Shown here piece by piece: positions 12,966 through 25,034 of a stretch of 64,000 nucleotides of DNA. Within the stretch, counting starts at the first letter, position 1; every line of letters begins with the position of its first letter. The notes under the pieces were generated by a model, which saw only the letters and a list, made by a program, of their open reading frames with translations, did not search any database and had not been told where the DNA came from. Made by a program: the position numbers and the translations under genes. The stretch comes from Strongylocentrotus purpuratus (lineage: Eukaryota; Echinodermata; Echinoidea; Camarodonta; Strongylocentrotidae): NCBI RefSeq assembly GCF_000002235.5, contig NW_022145613.1:11680429-11744428 (forward strand). Reading direction: 5' to 3'.

Positions 12966-13118
12966 TCTTGACTATTGACACGCACAGTGCAGTAGGCATT
13001 CATGGCGGTGCAATGACGATGAAAGAACTTTTATGATAAAAATAACAAAATTACAACGTGTTGCCATGTCATCTTGACAATGGGTATTTTTTCTTTCTAA
13101 AGTTTGATCAAGCATAAT

Positions 13119-13205
13119 GGTCTATTTAAAAAAAAAAAAAAATTTATTTATTTATTTTTATTTTATTTTTTATTTTTTTTTTTTTTTTTTTTTGGGGGGG
13201 GGGGG
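13119..13205. repeat. Poly-A/T tract running into poly-G
   Basis: An A15 run, an ATTT-rich stretch, about 24 T and then about 12 G are contiguous. This T-run-into-G-run pattern recurs at 17401-17428, 19290-19316, 34467-34566 and 35990-36024, which suggests the same element end or the same slippage process. Confidence 0.85.
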
Positions 13206-13666
13206 ATAAATTACACAACCCATCCCACTACTCCGAATAAAAACGGCCTTAACGTTGTATCAATAGTCAACATGAACATTTTGTTTTAATATTTCAAATC
13301 GTATCAGAAATGCATTCTGTTTTGCATCGTTTTAGCCTCTTGTGTAGTTTATTCTTTAATGTCCCCGAAGTTGTCATTGTTCTTGAAAATCCCGATAAGT
13401 ATCGCCCCCCCCCCCCTTCGTACAAAAATGTGAGGCATAATAGGTGTACGTTACTTCCATTTTCTCATGACTAGGCCTACTAAAGAAGTAAGTGGTCTAG
13501 TAGTCATCATTCACAAGCAGTTCATTTTCAATAGATTATGTAATGATTATTGATTTTCTAATCAAAGTACTTTTCTGACGAACTGGAAATGTCTAATTAT
13601 TCTTTGCTTGGTTAAAACGTTGTGTGCGATGCAGGGTGCACAGTGGCATAGCTGGACCTATGCTTT

Positions 13667-13692
13667 GGGGGGGGGGGGGGGGGGGGGGGGGG
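13667..13692 (+). repeat. poly-G tract (26 G)
   Basis: A run of 26 G follows the words cagtggcatagctgg, the same kind of end sequence (AGTGGC...) that borders other poly-G-containing repeats here at 34436 and 54807. It is probably the end of one such repeat. Confidence 0.85.
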
Positions 13693-14025
13693 AGAGGGCA
13701 AAACATCCGAGTCACTTGTGATCCATGCATTAATTTCAGCAAGAATTTACCGCAAGTGATGGGGGTGGGTGCCAAGGGCGACTGCATGATCATCTAGCTT
13801 TTTCATCTCTTCTAACCTTTTAAATTTTATGTCTTTGATTTCGAGATGGTATTCTGCACGATAAAAAAGAAACAGCGGTAGGCCTTTAATTTTAACGGTA
13901 AATTTTGCAATAATTTCCTCACGTAATGAAATGTCAGGTATCTTTTTGTTTTGGGTCAAATAACTGTCGGGGGGGGGGGCAACTTTCCCATCCCAGAAAC
14001 GAAGGGCTCAAATTAATTGTTTGTC

Positions 14026-14102
14026 CACGGGGGCTCTTCCAAAAAAGAGCCCCCGTGAGCCTTCTCACGGGGGCTCTTTTAGTGCTGACGGGGGGGCTCT
14101 TA
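14026..14102. repeat. Short GGGGGCTCTT hairpin cluster
   Basis: The word GGGGGCTCTT occurs three times within 75 bp, and an inverse copy (aagagccccc) follows the first, so that part can fold into a tight stem-loop. No gene context was found from 13205 to 14760. Confidence 0.7.
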
Positions 14103-14744
14103 TTTTAATACAAATTTCTTTTGAATTGGTACCCATGAAACTCCTAAATTCCTTGGTATTTTATCATTATCATTTATTCAAGTCGGCATTTTCCCTCTTC
14201 GAAATTTACTTGTTACATAGCTGTTTTTTGACTTTTATCCCGTGATGACATTCTCTCCATTTCTTCCCGTTCTGCACATATTATGTCCTCCTCATTATTC
14301 GGAGCAACTTCATTTACATTCTTTCTTTACTTTTAGTCTTTACTATATCCATCCAAAACACAGGGGCGGATGTAGCTTTTTGCTAAGGATGGGGGGGGGG
14401 GTAACTCAAAAACGATGTGGAGCATCGTCCACGAGCCGCGTAGCGGCGAGGCGATTTTTGTTGTGCTATTTTGAACCCCCGTAAGTGTTTTCCTGGCATC
14501 TACTATTCTAACATGCGGAGCATCGTCGACGAGCCGCGAAGCGTCGAGGCGATTTTTTTTTTGGGGTGCTATTTTGAACCCCCGTTAGTGATTTCCTGGC
14601 ATCTACTGATATCTACTAATGCTATGTAGGTCTGGACACATGATAACATTTTTCTATGCACATCATAATTTCACTTGGCAGCCCAAGGGGGAGGGGAGGG
14701 GGAGGTTAAACCCCCTAGCTAAACCGCCTAGATCCCCCCTGCAA

Positions 14745-14935
14745 CATCTTTGGTGATCTTCTTCTCAATATTGATTTACTGGTCGAGTTACATTATTTGC
14801 TGGTCTTTTAGAATAACCAGATTTCAGAGGATTCACACTTTTCACAACGAAAAACTTCTCCATGTTTGAGTCCTTGCGCGATCGTCTCCAGCTCCAGCAG
14901 ATATTGGGCTTCAGCGTGCACCGGTACTACTAGGC
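14745..14935. repeat. Dispersed repeat copy A (matches 22350-22545)
   Basis: About 190 bp, from tgcaacatctttggtgatct to the word cggtactac, is closely repeated at 22350-22545. Shared words include TTTCAGAGGATTC, CTTCTCCATGTTT and GTCTCCAGCTCCAGCAGATA. In copy A it is followed directly by a poly-C-bearing element (ggctcggatccaggg); in the other copy it continues into different sequence. Confidence 0.8.
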
Positions 14936-14944
14936 TCGGATCCA

Positions 14945-15180
14945 GGGGGACCGAGCGGTCCTTGCCCCCCCCCCCCCCCCCGCAAAAGAGAGAGAGAGAG
15001 AGAGAGAGAAGGAAGAAGGGAAAGGAAAAGAAAAAGGAAGATACAGGAAAGGATAAAAAGAGGAAGAAGAAAAGAAAAAAAAGGGGAAATCAGTTGCAAT
15101 TTTCCCGCCAACAACTTGTGGATGGGGGCGGGGGGGGGGGGCGGGCAAAAGGAAGGAAGAGAACGTAGGAAAAAAAGGGA
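14945..15180. repeat. Polypurine minisatellite module
   Basis: A C14 run, a GA-rich block, then the word ATCAGTTGCAATTTTCCCGCC and another G run. The same module order recurs at 19215-19640, 21600-21730 and, diverged, in the 29.6-32.7-kb element. Translated frames here are low-complexity Arg/Lys/Glu and are not coding. Confidence 0.75.
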
Positions 15181-15237
15181 GTAGACGAATAAAAAATTTG
15201 AAATTCAGACAAGGATTAAGAGTCGAGAACGGTACAA

Positions 15238-15645
15238 CGAAACGTCTTCTTTCTCTAATAATTTAATAAAACGTCAAAGCTTCCGCGCTTCGCGCAGGAG
15301 AGGGGGGGGGGGGGCGGAACTGAATTCAGACAAGGATTAAGAGTCGAGAATGGTAATAAGAATCGTCTTCTTTCTCTAATGATTTATTGAAACGTAAAAG
15401 CTTCCGCGCTTCGCGCGGGAGGGGAAAACTTAATTTAGACAAAGATTAAGAGTCGATAATGACACAACAAATCGTCTTCTTTCTCTATTGATTTAATGAA
15501 ACGTAAGCTTCCGCTTAGCGTGGGAGGGGGAAAACTAAATTCAGACGAGGATTATTTTTTGGGGAACGGTACAACAAATCGTCTTCTTTCTCTAATAATT
15601 TATTGAAATGTCAAAGCTTCCGCGTTTCGCGGAGGAGGGAGGGGA
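15238..15645 (+). repeat. Minisatellite, about 110-bp unit, four copies
   Basis: Units start near 15243, 15364, 15471 and 15581 with CGTCTTCTTTCTCTA. Each carries the GC hairpin CTTCCGCGCTTCGCG, a G run and GATTAAGAGTCGAGAA or a variant. One more unit lies at 22215-22345, and five inverted units at 50380-51095. Confidence 0.88.
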
Positions 15646-15985
15646 AACTCGCCCCTCCCTGCACCCACCCACCCCAAATTACGTCACTGCTGGTCACCAT
15701 TACGAACCAATATTTGGCTCGCATAATTTCAAATTTTGCCACCCCCCCCCCCCCCCTAAGAAATCCTGGATCTGCGCCTGATGTATATACAACGGCAACA
15801 GTTTCAATATAAATGTAAGTTCTTCTTACTTAAATCATTGGTCTGGAAACAATTATTTGCCCATTGTTGTGTATTGTATTACATTTTCACTGACCATGAA
15901 TTCACATTGTAATGCAATTTTCAAGTTTCCCAGGCTTATTTAGGAGAACAGAAGATTGATATTGTTAAAGGGCACGTTCCCGCCA

Positions 15986-16416
15986 GCGTTTTTTTTTTGC
16001 GGCACAGATTGGGGGCATGGCGCGTGTTAAACCTATGGGAAGTACGTTCTTTCCCTTCTGAATAGTGTCTGCACGTACGTGAGACTAGTCATGTTAGCTA
16101 GCGCATTAGCGCTGCGAAGAAGTTTGTATATCCATCACGAACTATGTGTTTAGATAACATTCCTGTTCGTTTAAGTTAGTTCAGTTTTTGATTGCTAATT
16201 ATTGTGATGTTCTCCTTATTGACGTTCTGCCTCCTCTTCAGATTTTCCAATTTGATTTTAATTGTTGATGTAATGATTTTCCATACGGTAGTGGATTAAA
16301 TGTAAAAACAGACCTCTACTACTTATACTGTCTCGTACGCACACGACCAGTATTAGTCTGTAAATCAAGACCCCTTTTAAAAAAAGCCCTAATCTGTGCC
16401 GCATAAAAAATAACGC
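15986..16416. mobile_element. TIR element (MITE), 431 bp, with 9-bp target duplication
   Basis: The ends are inverted: GCGTTTTTTTTTTGCGGCAC on the left, and GTGCCGCATAAAAAATAACGC on the right, both continuing inward into the CAGATT word. The element is bracketed by a perfect 9-bp direct repeat TTCCCGCCA (15977-15985 and 16417-16425). A 9-bp duplication is typical of Mutator-type transposases. No transposase is encoded, so it would be mobilised in trans. Confidence 0.85.
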
Positions 16417-17468
16417 TTCCCGCCAGTGTAGTTATCGCTGCTCTAGTCATCGCCATCTTGGTTCCGAAGATCGACTTCTTATTTGCATACAGCTATTTCA
16501 AAGTACGCGCGTCCTGGCCTGCCTTCGCCAAGCCAGCTGATCGCTGCCGATTGTGACGTCACGAAAGTGGGCGTAAACAGCAGCCGAATCTTAGAGCCGA
16601 ACTGCGATTGTATTACTTCTTCGGCACATGTATGCGATAATCGGCATTGTGCGGGCATTCGGAACATGCCATCTGCGTAAGAGCCGTATTCTGTTGGTGT
16701 TAATAGGCAGCTAGCACCGTCCGTCAGCGGGTACGTATTTTGAACGCCCTCTGGATTACGGGGAACATGCCCCTTTAAGTTGTACGATAACATCACTCAG
16801 TTTGATTTGATTTCAAACTTCAAGCTCACTCACACATGATTTATTGCGACACTTTCAAGGCTACTTATTATTTAAAGTTCATGTATATACAAAGGGCAAC
16901 AGATTCAATATTAAACGTAATTAAATCTTTGGTCTGGAAAATGTTAATGCCCATTGTTGTATATTATACAACATTTTCCATAACGATGAATGTACATTGT
17001 ATAATGCAATTTTCAGGAAAACCATACTTGTCATTACTGTTATATTTGTTATATGATACTAAAGCAAATCGTTTCGCTTATCGATAAGATAAATAAATGT
17101 GAAGTACGTGTCAAATAATGAAATCATTACGTGCTATTTTTTAACCGGACTAGACATTTAAAATGTATAAAAAATGTATCCACTATTGACAGCAAGCAAG
17201 TTTTTTAAACAAAGAATTCAGAAATTGAACAACATTGCACATTTTAGTCTACACGGCATGCTCTACACTCTTAGTTGGACTGTAAACAGTTGTCTTCTTA
17301 AGTCTTCCATATAAATATGAATTTAAAGGAGGTCAATAATCATTATGAAAACACCACTTTCGTAAGGTTGACACATGCACACATGTAACAATGTCATAAA
17401 AAAAGTTTTTTTTGGGGGGGGGGGGGGACGGGGAGGAGGACAATCCAAAAGGGACTGATATGTGAACA

Positions 17469-17594
17469 TTAATATTGATAGGTCGCTTCACAAAAGGGGC
17501 ATACATTGTCCTTTTTGTGGATAGTTTTTTGAGCAAAACACAAAATAGGTGGAGCCAACGTCCACACAGGTCACATTGCACCCATGGAGGTTTT
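17469..17594 (-). pseudogene. PHD zinc-finger remnant, frameshifted
   Basis: On the minus strand, PPWVQCDLCGRWLHLFCV followed by KKDNVCPFCE is the second half of a PHD finger (C-x2-C, W-x-H-x2-C, C-x2-C). The two parts lie in different frames, separated by a one-base shift at the A-run in ACAAAAAGGAC. Without the shift the frame would end at the TAA at 17469-17471. The upstream half of the finger is missing where a MITE starts at 17595. It may be the tail of a decayed transposon ORF or gene copy. Confidence 0.6.
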
Positions 17595-17914
17595 GGCCCG
17601 AATTTACAAAGGAGGTTTGTCGACAAATCTAGATTTATGTGCTTCATATGACGCGTCATAATGACGCACATAAACATATTGGCCCGAATTCACAAAGCAA
17701 GGTTTAAGCTCAAACCTCCTTTTGTTTTGCCAACCTCCTTTTGTAAATAACAAAAGGAGGTTTGGCGAAACAAAAGGAGGTTGTAAATAACAAAAAGGAG
17801 GTTTGGCGAAACAAAAGTAGGTTTGAGTTCAAACCTTGGTCTGAGCTCAAACCTTGCTTTGTGAATTCGGGCCAATAGGTTTTGTCTACAAACCTCCTTT
17901 TGTGAATTCGGGCC
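17595..17914. mobile_element. Palindromic MITE with a second copy nested in its loop
   Basis: Outer ends GGCCCGAATTTACAAAGGAG (17595) and CTCCTTTTGTGAATTCGGGCC (ending 17914) are inverted. A second complete copy of the family, 17681-17873, sits in the loop with the same ends. The inner copy is itself built from alternating inverted CAAACCTCCTTTTG words. An extra partial end (GAATTCGGGCC) lies at 17920-17930. Confidence 0.82.
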
Positions 17915-18789
17915 TTTATGAATTCGGGCCTTTGTGTCTGTGTCCTTCCCTGGCTTTTCACACGACACATTCCCCCCCCCCCCTGTCTTTTGCGAGATGC
18001 CCCACATTCCGAGAATTTATTCTCTTGGACACAGCTAGAGCGTTCTGCAATTGAAAGCGAAATGTGCGAGTCAGGGGCGGCGATCCCGGGGAAGGATGGG
18101 GTACACGTCTTCCCCCTCAATTTTCTTAGGGGATCGTCCCCCATGGATAATTTGAAAAAGTGCACACCAACAAAATGTATAGCAAATACTGACTAAAGAG
18201 TGCAACACACTTTAAGGCTCTGGTGGGCCCAAGAGTACAGCGTTTTAATCTTCTCGCTCGGTCGCTACGCTTCTTCGCATAATATCCTAAAAATATACAA
18301 GTAAATATTGTAGAAAATATGTATTCTCTTGGTATCACGTATGTATGTACAGTTTACACTGTATGCTAACAAGATTAAAAGTTATAGAAATAGATCAGTG
18401 TTACAAAAATGAATACTCTTTTAAGAAGTCCCTTCCTGCTCAGTACTTACTAAAATTTACCTAGTAATATTTACAACCCTTCGGACTGCACACTAGATAT
18501 AACGGCAAAGTAAAAGTGAAGCGTGAAAAAGTATATTGCTTGTTTTTATGCTGTACTTTTGGTAAAGAGTGTAATTTTGTAACACACAACAAAACTTCAA
18601 AAACGTGTGAGGGGTTTACATATAAGACTTATCATACAGCTTTATAGGGGTAGTCACTTCCGTCACCTCCGCCTCTTTCACTGGCTTACTGGTGGGGGGG
18701 GGGGGCAGTAATCCCCCCAATACAATTTAAACATGGGTTATTTTTAATTTGATACCAGTGATTTAAAAGTATTGCTAAAATGGCAGTAT

Positions 18790-18960
18790 TTTTCCATGAG
18801 CTCCCGGGGGCTCTACCCCCTCGAACCCACCAAGGGCCCCAAGGCGGGCCCCTGTTTGCTCATCTGGCCGTAATTAAATGCCTAAAGTCCTTGAGATTTC
18901 GGGGGCTCTGCCCTCAGGACTCCACCAAGGGGCCTAAGGCGGGTCCCTAGATGCGTAATT
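18790..18960. repeat. Two-copy tandem repeat, GC-rich
   Basis: About 100-bp units carrying CGGGGGCTCT, CCACCAAGGG and AAGGCGGG(C/T)CCC recur around 18805-18855 and 18900-18955. No gene was seen from 17915 to 20940 apart from such repeats. Confidence 0.7.
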
Positions 18961-19214
18961 TGGTGCCCAAAAGCCCTGACCTCTTCTCTTCCGTAATGTA
19001 TTTCTTTTTTCCTTCTCCATATCCTCTGTACTCTCCTTATGTATTTTTTTGTTTTCCTTTTCTATTACCTTCCCTTCCCTGGGTATTCGTGCTTGCAAAT
19101 GTACTATAATATATGGCTAAACAGTTGTGTAAAAAAAAATATGCGCGAACAATGGTCGCGTATAGCTTAAATCAAAGTTTCCCATTGCAGTCCTCTCTTT
19201 TGGGATATTTTTGC

Positions 19215-19645
19215 ATTTTGTTTTTGTACGAGGTGTAGCGCCAGAAGAAAGAAGAGGAAGAAGAAAAGAAACGGGTGAAGAAGGAGATTTTTTTTTTTTT
19301 TTTTTGGGGGGGGGGCGAAAGGGCCTTGCCCCCCAGGCTGTTGCACCCCCCCCCCCTCCTATCAAAAAAATAAGAGAGAAGGAAGGAAAGGGAAAGGGTA
19401 AGAAGAGATAAAGGGAAGGAAAAAGAGGAAGAAGAAAAGAAAGGAAAGGGATATCATTTGCAATTTTCCGGCCGGTGGATCGGGGAGGGGCAAAAGGCCC
19501 TTACCTCCCCCCGCCCCCGCTATAACAAAGAGAGAAGGAAGGAAAAGGGAAAGAGGAGAGCTAAAAGGGAACAAAAAAGAGGAACAAGAAAAAAAAAGGG
19601 TGAAAAGAACGGGAGATCAGTTCCGGTTTATCCCGAAAAAACAAA
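19215..19645. repeat. Polypurine minisatellite, three units
   Basis: Alternating GA-rich blocks (GAAGAAAAGAAA type), the diagnostic word TTGCAATTTTCC, G runs and AAAGGCCCTTACC. The same module appears at 14945-15180 and 21600-21730. Not coding. Confidence 0.75.
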
Positions 19646-20939
19646 CATGAAAAACACTGCTAAAATGGATCTATATCTGATTTAAAAAATAAAAAATAAA
19701 AAATGTCGTAGGCCATCTTGAAAAATAGCCCGACTGTCAGGGAAAACGTACCGGGTGGCCATTTTGAGCGGTCATTTTTAAAGAAAAAGAAAAAGAAAAA
19801 AAGGGCTTCCTCCTTCCTATTTTTCGAAAAAACAGGACGCTAAACATGTTTTTTTTTGTTATTTGGCCTAACAGAAAAGACCCTAATGGCAAATCATGCA
19901 TTTAATTGTTTTTTTTTTTCTTCAAACTGTAAACGTGTGTTGCAATTCTTCCCCCTAACATTCCTAACTTGAAAAAAAAATATTACGAATACGAATGACA
20001 GGTGTTAATTTGAATGATAAAAATTACGCTTCGACAAGTGAATATTAATTTGAATGCTAGTTGAGCAGTTTTTAAATTGAATGACAGATCTATAAAACCC
20101 TTCGACCAAAATCCTAAATTAAATACAAAAACTGGAAAATTGAATGATAATTGGCAAAGCAAAGCCGATCTACGTTAACTTAAATGCAAAGTAAATGAAT
20201 TCGAATGACAAACGCGCGAATTTGGCCGGGAAATCCTATATAAGCTTTTCAATAATAGGTCCGTTACCATGAATAGGCGTCAATGACCATATAAGGCCAA
20301 GACTCATGCATCGTACGCTGTACCCGCGCGTGCCGTGTACAAAGGTTTTAAATGAGATCACAATTCGACGTACTCCCAAATAAAAATAAAAATCTCTGTT
20401 GCATCAAAATAAAATTATACGTTCATTGTACGTTATTGACAGAAGTTATATACATCGGACATTTACCTTAGCACAAAAGGGTTATCTATAGAAGAAGGTG
20501 GACAACATTATAAGAGAAAGAATAACGATTTCTCGTTTATTTATACAAAAATTAACAGCATAAATACCCCTACAAAAACAGAAGAAATCTTGAAGAGAGA
20601 GACAAGAAAAATATGAAAAGGACCCAACAAATAAAAATAAATAAATAATAGGATTCTAGAGCGAAAGATGATAGGGAAAACGTAATAGTTTGGTAGTATT
20701 GGCAAATTTTGACAATAATAGTGTGTAAGTATATTAACAAAGTATATACAAACAAAAACGACACAATATTTGAAAGCATTTTAGACCTACCGGTATATAG
20801 AATGATTATACGAAAAGAGTTATGTCTGAGGCCTATCTACATCTATGTTACGTAAGAGGAACAATGAACGTGGCCAAAGGTCGAGTTCGTTGTCATGGTT
20901 ATAAACTCGAAAAATAGAAGGGCGAATTATGAGGTAGGT

Positions 20940-21305
20940 GCTTGCATGACCTTCTGCTCGTAACCGACAAGTCACCGCATTAAAATTAAATTGCAAATAG
21001 TGTTCAACAACACGATGGTGGATGAAACTTTCTAATATTCGAAGATATATGACCCTGAGACCATATTGTTTCATTATTTTTTATTCAATCAATCAACGTC
21101 AAAGAATTGATTTATCATCGCTCTTCAATTTATTATTTCACCTTTGTATGTACTTTCATTCTTATGCATTGATCACGAAAGAACACTGAATTGGATTATT
21201 CAATGTTTGTTTTGATTAATTTCCTCCCATTTCCTTCTCCCTATTTAACACTGATACAATTTTCGATTTTTCTTAATCAAGTCAAAATATTGTTTTCATA
21301 TTTTC
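20940..21305. repeat. Direct duplication, copy 1
   Basis: From TGACCTTCTGCTCGTAACCG to the word TTTTCATATTTTC, about 360 bp is repeated at 21868-22225 with few differences, including a 5-bp deletion in copy 2. The spacer holds a polypurine module. No coding frame is supported. Confidence 0.88.
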
Positions 21306-21867
21306 TTTATGCAAGACAGGGAGAGAGAGAGAGAGAGAATATGTTAAGTGAGAATTATCGAGTACAACCATGAATTCCCCTTTTCAATTTTATTCAATTC
21401 ACTGAAAATATTCAGAATGTGAATATGGTAAATCCACATAATACACCAACGCTCCAACCATAGCCCATATGCCAATGCACCATATTTATCAAATATGAAA
21501 AGATTTTTAAATGAAATGTGAAGAAAAATCAAATGTACAATGCACTAACAGGCATCAGTTGAAATCATGAATTCTCTGTGACTGGCTTAGCACTAGTTTC
21601 TGAGGGACCAGTCACTGAAGAGGAGATAAAGGGAAGGAAAGTTAAGGAAGGAGTAAAGAAAAGAAGGTGGATATCAGTTGCAATTTTCCCGCCAACAAGA
21701 GCTAAAATGGACCAAAAAAAGAGGAAGAAGAAAAAAAAGGGTGAAAAGAATTTCGATGCGGTGTTCGAGAAGAATTCTGTGAGATGATGATATACTTTCT
21801 GACTCGTAGCTTGAAGTTTCTATATCCAGATATCTGTTGATAGTATTATAGAATATAGAAGCCTGAA

Positions 21868-22225
21868 ATGACCTTCTGCTCGTAACCGACAAATCACCGC
21901 ATTAAAATTAAATTGCAAATAGTGTTCAACAACACGATGGTGGATGAAGCTTTCTAATATTCGAAGATATATGACCCTGAGACCATATTGTTTCATTATT
22001 TTTTATTCAATCAATCAACGTCAAAGAATTGATTTATCATCGCTCTTCAATTTATTATTTCACCTTTGCATGTACTTTCATTCGTATGCATCACGAAAGA
22101 ACACTGAATTGGATTCTTCAATGTTTGTTTTGATTAATTTCCTCCCCTTTCCTTCTCCCTGTTTAATACTGATACAATTTTCAATTTTTCTTAATCAAGG
22201 CAAAATAATATTTTCATATTTTCGT
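21868..22225. repeat. Direct duplication, copy 2
   Basis: Second copy of the 20940-21305 segment, in the same orientation about 925 bp downstream. It runs straight into one unit of the CGTCTTCTTTCTCTA minisatellite (22215-22345) and then into repeat copy B of the 14745-14935 family (22350-22545). Confidence 0.88.
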
Positions 22226-22559
22226 CTTCTTTCTCTACTGATTTAATGAAAAGTCAAAGCTTCCGCGCTTCGCGCGGACGGGGGTGGGGGGGGGGGGGGG
22301 GTAAATGAATTCAGACGAGGATTATTTTTCGAGAATGGTACAACGAAACGTCCCTGCAACATCTTTGCTGATCTTCTTCTCAATATTTATTTATTGGTCG
22401 AGTTACATTATTTGTTGTTCTTTTAGAACAATCATATTTCAGAGGATTCTTTTCACAACGAAAAACTTCTCCATGTTTCAGTCCTTGCGCGATCGTCTCC
22501 AGCTCCAGCAGATATTGTGCGTCAGTGTGCACATCGGTACTACCGCCGCAGTATAGCTA

Positions 22560-24155
22560 TTGCTGACGGCCGCATTAGCTGCACTGCGAGCTTCCGTTGT
22601 TTGTATCGGTAATACATAGAGATGGGAGAGAAAGCGCCATCTATAAGTTCCAATTCATTGGTTTAAGGTTTGAAAATTGAAACTCATTTTGTGTTAAAGT
22701 TATATAAGAAAAGATAATATATATTTTATAATTCCACGGGGACGACTTTTAATTTTGCAATCGACCCCGTGGGCAACCTGACGGGGGCGATTATGGAGCT
22801 CACGGGGGCGAATTGCCCATCGCCCCCGTGTATTTTGGGCGCTGATAATGAGTAATATGAAAGTACAACAAACAGGAGCAATTGATAATGTTAGTTTATA
22901 TTTTGCACGATTGGAGAAATAAAGTATCTTGAATCGTAATCTTGAATCTTGTGCAAGAGTATTGATTTATCTAAATAAGATTTCGTTTGTGATGTGAGCA
23001 AAATTAACGCAAATTTCTAAACGTATGTCAATCAATGATTTGTTACCTTCCTTCCATTACCCCCACCTAACAAAAAAAAAAAAAAAAAAACCGGATACAC
23101 ATTAGTATACTTGGGGAGGGAGGAAGAAAAAATAATGAGTGCAGTTTTCACATTTTAATGAGATTTATTGAATGGAAGAGTAAAATCAACCCAAATTTCT
23201 AAACGATAATAAACGATTTTTTATAATTCATTGCTTTCCTTTCATTATTCATCACCCTCCCCATCTAAATAATAATAATATGATGATGATGATTATGATG
23301 ATAATAAGCCGGAGAAACACTAGCGTACGGGGGGAGGGGGGGGGGGCACGGGGCAGAATGCGGATAGGGAGGCAGACTGCACCCTAATGGGTGGCCAGTG
23401 AAGAAACAAAAGAGAGGGAGAAAGAGAGAAGGAGAAAAGAGAGAGAAAGAGAAGAGAGGGAGGAACAGAGATGAACAGGAGCAAGAGAAATATTTTCTTT
23501 GGAGAGGGCTTTATACCAAGTTCAAAGAAAAAAATATTTAAAACCTTCCGTAAAATGTGTTTTGCCTCTATGAGTTAAATGACAATGGAATAGCATAGTC
23601 TCCAAACAGGAATTCATGAATCAACTCTTTTTTTATGGCCAGCACGCAATTGTTTATACCGGCGAGAGAGAAAAAAAAACATAAGTCTTTATTTCCATGA
23701 ATTGCTGGAGAAATAAATTTGAATGGGGCTCCCATAACCCGTGTGTCTAGATTGACACCTCCAAGTTACCTCCCCGAAAAAAATCTACTTTTTAAATATT
23801 CATTCGGTTATACATTGCGTCCCAGAAAAAACGAAACCGAGAAGTATCGATGTTTTATCATAACTTAATCACAACCATAATTAATGAATGATACATATTT
23901 GGAAAGCTAAGAGTCTCCTCTTTCAGTTGATGCTACTCAAATGATGCATATTTTACGCATGAGTGATTAAAAGCAATTTGAAGGAAGGAAACCAAAAAGA
24001 CATTTGGCGGGCGGTATCTGAATTTCGAAGAAAAATTCAAATTTCTAGAAAGTTGAGTTTCTGCCCTTTCATATGACACCTCAATCAGGAAAAATGAGCG
24101 AGGAATAACAAAGTTCTGTTTGTTTAAATTAGCCCTTACATTTTCATAATTTTAA
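22560..24155. other. Gene-free stretch with small GC hairpins and polypurine tract
   Basis: At 22735-22845 the words CCCCGTG and CACGGGGGCGA recur in both orientations. A GA-rich tract lies at 23400-23490. An A18 run is at 23073-23090 and a G run at 23329-23345. No coding sequence was recognised. Confidence 0.6.
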
Positions 24156-24158
24156 CAA

Positions 24159-24346
24159 ACGAATTCGTTTTCACTGGGTGCCTGCCGTAGCAAAAAGTAG
24201 ATTTGACAAAAGACTTAACTCCGTTTCGTTGACAATCAGCCATGCATGAAGACTCTCGTCTACGGCTGATTGTCAACGAAACGGAGTTAAGTCTTTTGTT
24301 AATTTCGTTTATTAATACGGCGGGCAGCCAGTGAAAACGAATTCGT
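24159..24346. mobile_element. Hairpin MITE, 188 bp
   Basis: The termini ACGAATTCGTTTTCACTGG and its inverse are joined by near-perfect 36-bp inner arms (24206-24241 and 24264-24299) around a 22-base loop. As single-stranded DNA or RNA almost the whole element folds into one stem. It encodes nothing. Confidence 0.85.
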
Positions 24347-24749
24347 GGCTAATGAATATTCAAATACGATAATGAGGATGGTTGACCTCGCCTCGGCTAG
24401 CTATCCACCACGCATTTCCGATGCGTGATGTACATGTACGTGCACGTACGTACGCGCACGTCTATGAATGAGGTCCGATGAGGTCAATGGGGTGGAGACT
24501 AAAAAACTTTGTCATGAATATTCATTAATTTGATTCAAGATGGCTGACGTCTGAAGACAGTCAAGTGGAAGAGATAGTCTAATAACACTGTTTTTGAAGA
24601 AGATTTCATATGCAGAGGTCCAAGGTACATATTTTCTTAATGTTTATCATGTGTGGTTTAATTATAAATGCCAATTATATATGTTAGTGCATGCGATTCT
24701 TACAAAAAAAAAGGATTTAACTTAGCGTTAGGGCAGTAGAATACATTAT

Positions 24750-24929
24750 ACAAATAACGCACGTCCCAGAGTGCAATAGCGGTGAATGCAGTACGCGCGA
24801 GGTTTCTTTAGATTGGTGCCGCTCTGTGCAACGAGCCGCTTGCGGCGAGTTGACAGTGCGAACCATCTGAAGAAACCGAGCGTTTACTGCATTTACGTTT
24901 TGCACAACAGGGTCAAGTGCGTTATTTGT
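24750..24929. mobile_element. TIR MITE, 180 bp
   Basis: Perfect 13-bp inverted ends ACAAATAACGCAC and GTGCGTTATTTGT. The interior also folds: gaggtttctt against aagaaacc. The minus-strand frame across it is not credible as protein. Confidence 0.75.
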
Positions 24930-25034
24930 TTTATAAAATAGCGACACAAATAGCAAAAACGAAACTTTAGATCTAATAAGTTAGAGTCTACGAGAGTTCG
25001 ATCTAGATCTAGATCTAGAGTTATGTTGGTTCTA

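Noticed and set aside
12693..12978. His-rich or Asp/Met-rich protein
   Set aside because: Both are translations of the same GAT/GAC microsatellite.
14021..14484. Frames around the GGGGGCTCTT hairpins
   Set aside because: Short, overlapping and repeat-derived, with no conserved motif.
16479..16796. 105-codon minus and 65-codon plus frames beside the 15.99-kb MITE
   Set aside because: Mutually antisense, no motifs or splice signals that define an exon, and adjacent to mobile DNA.
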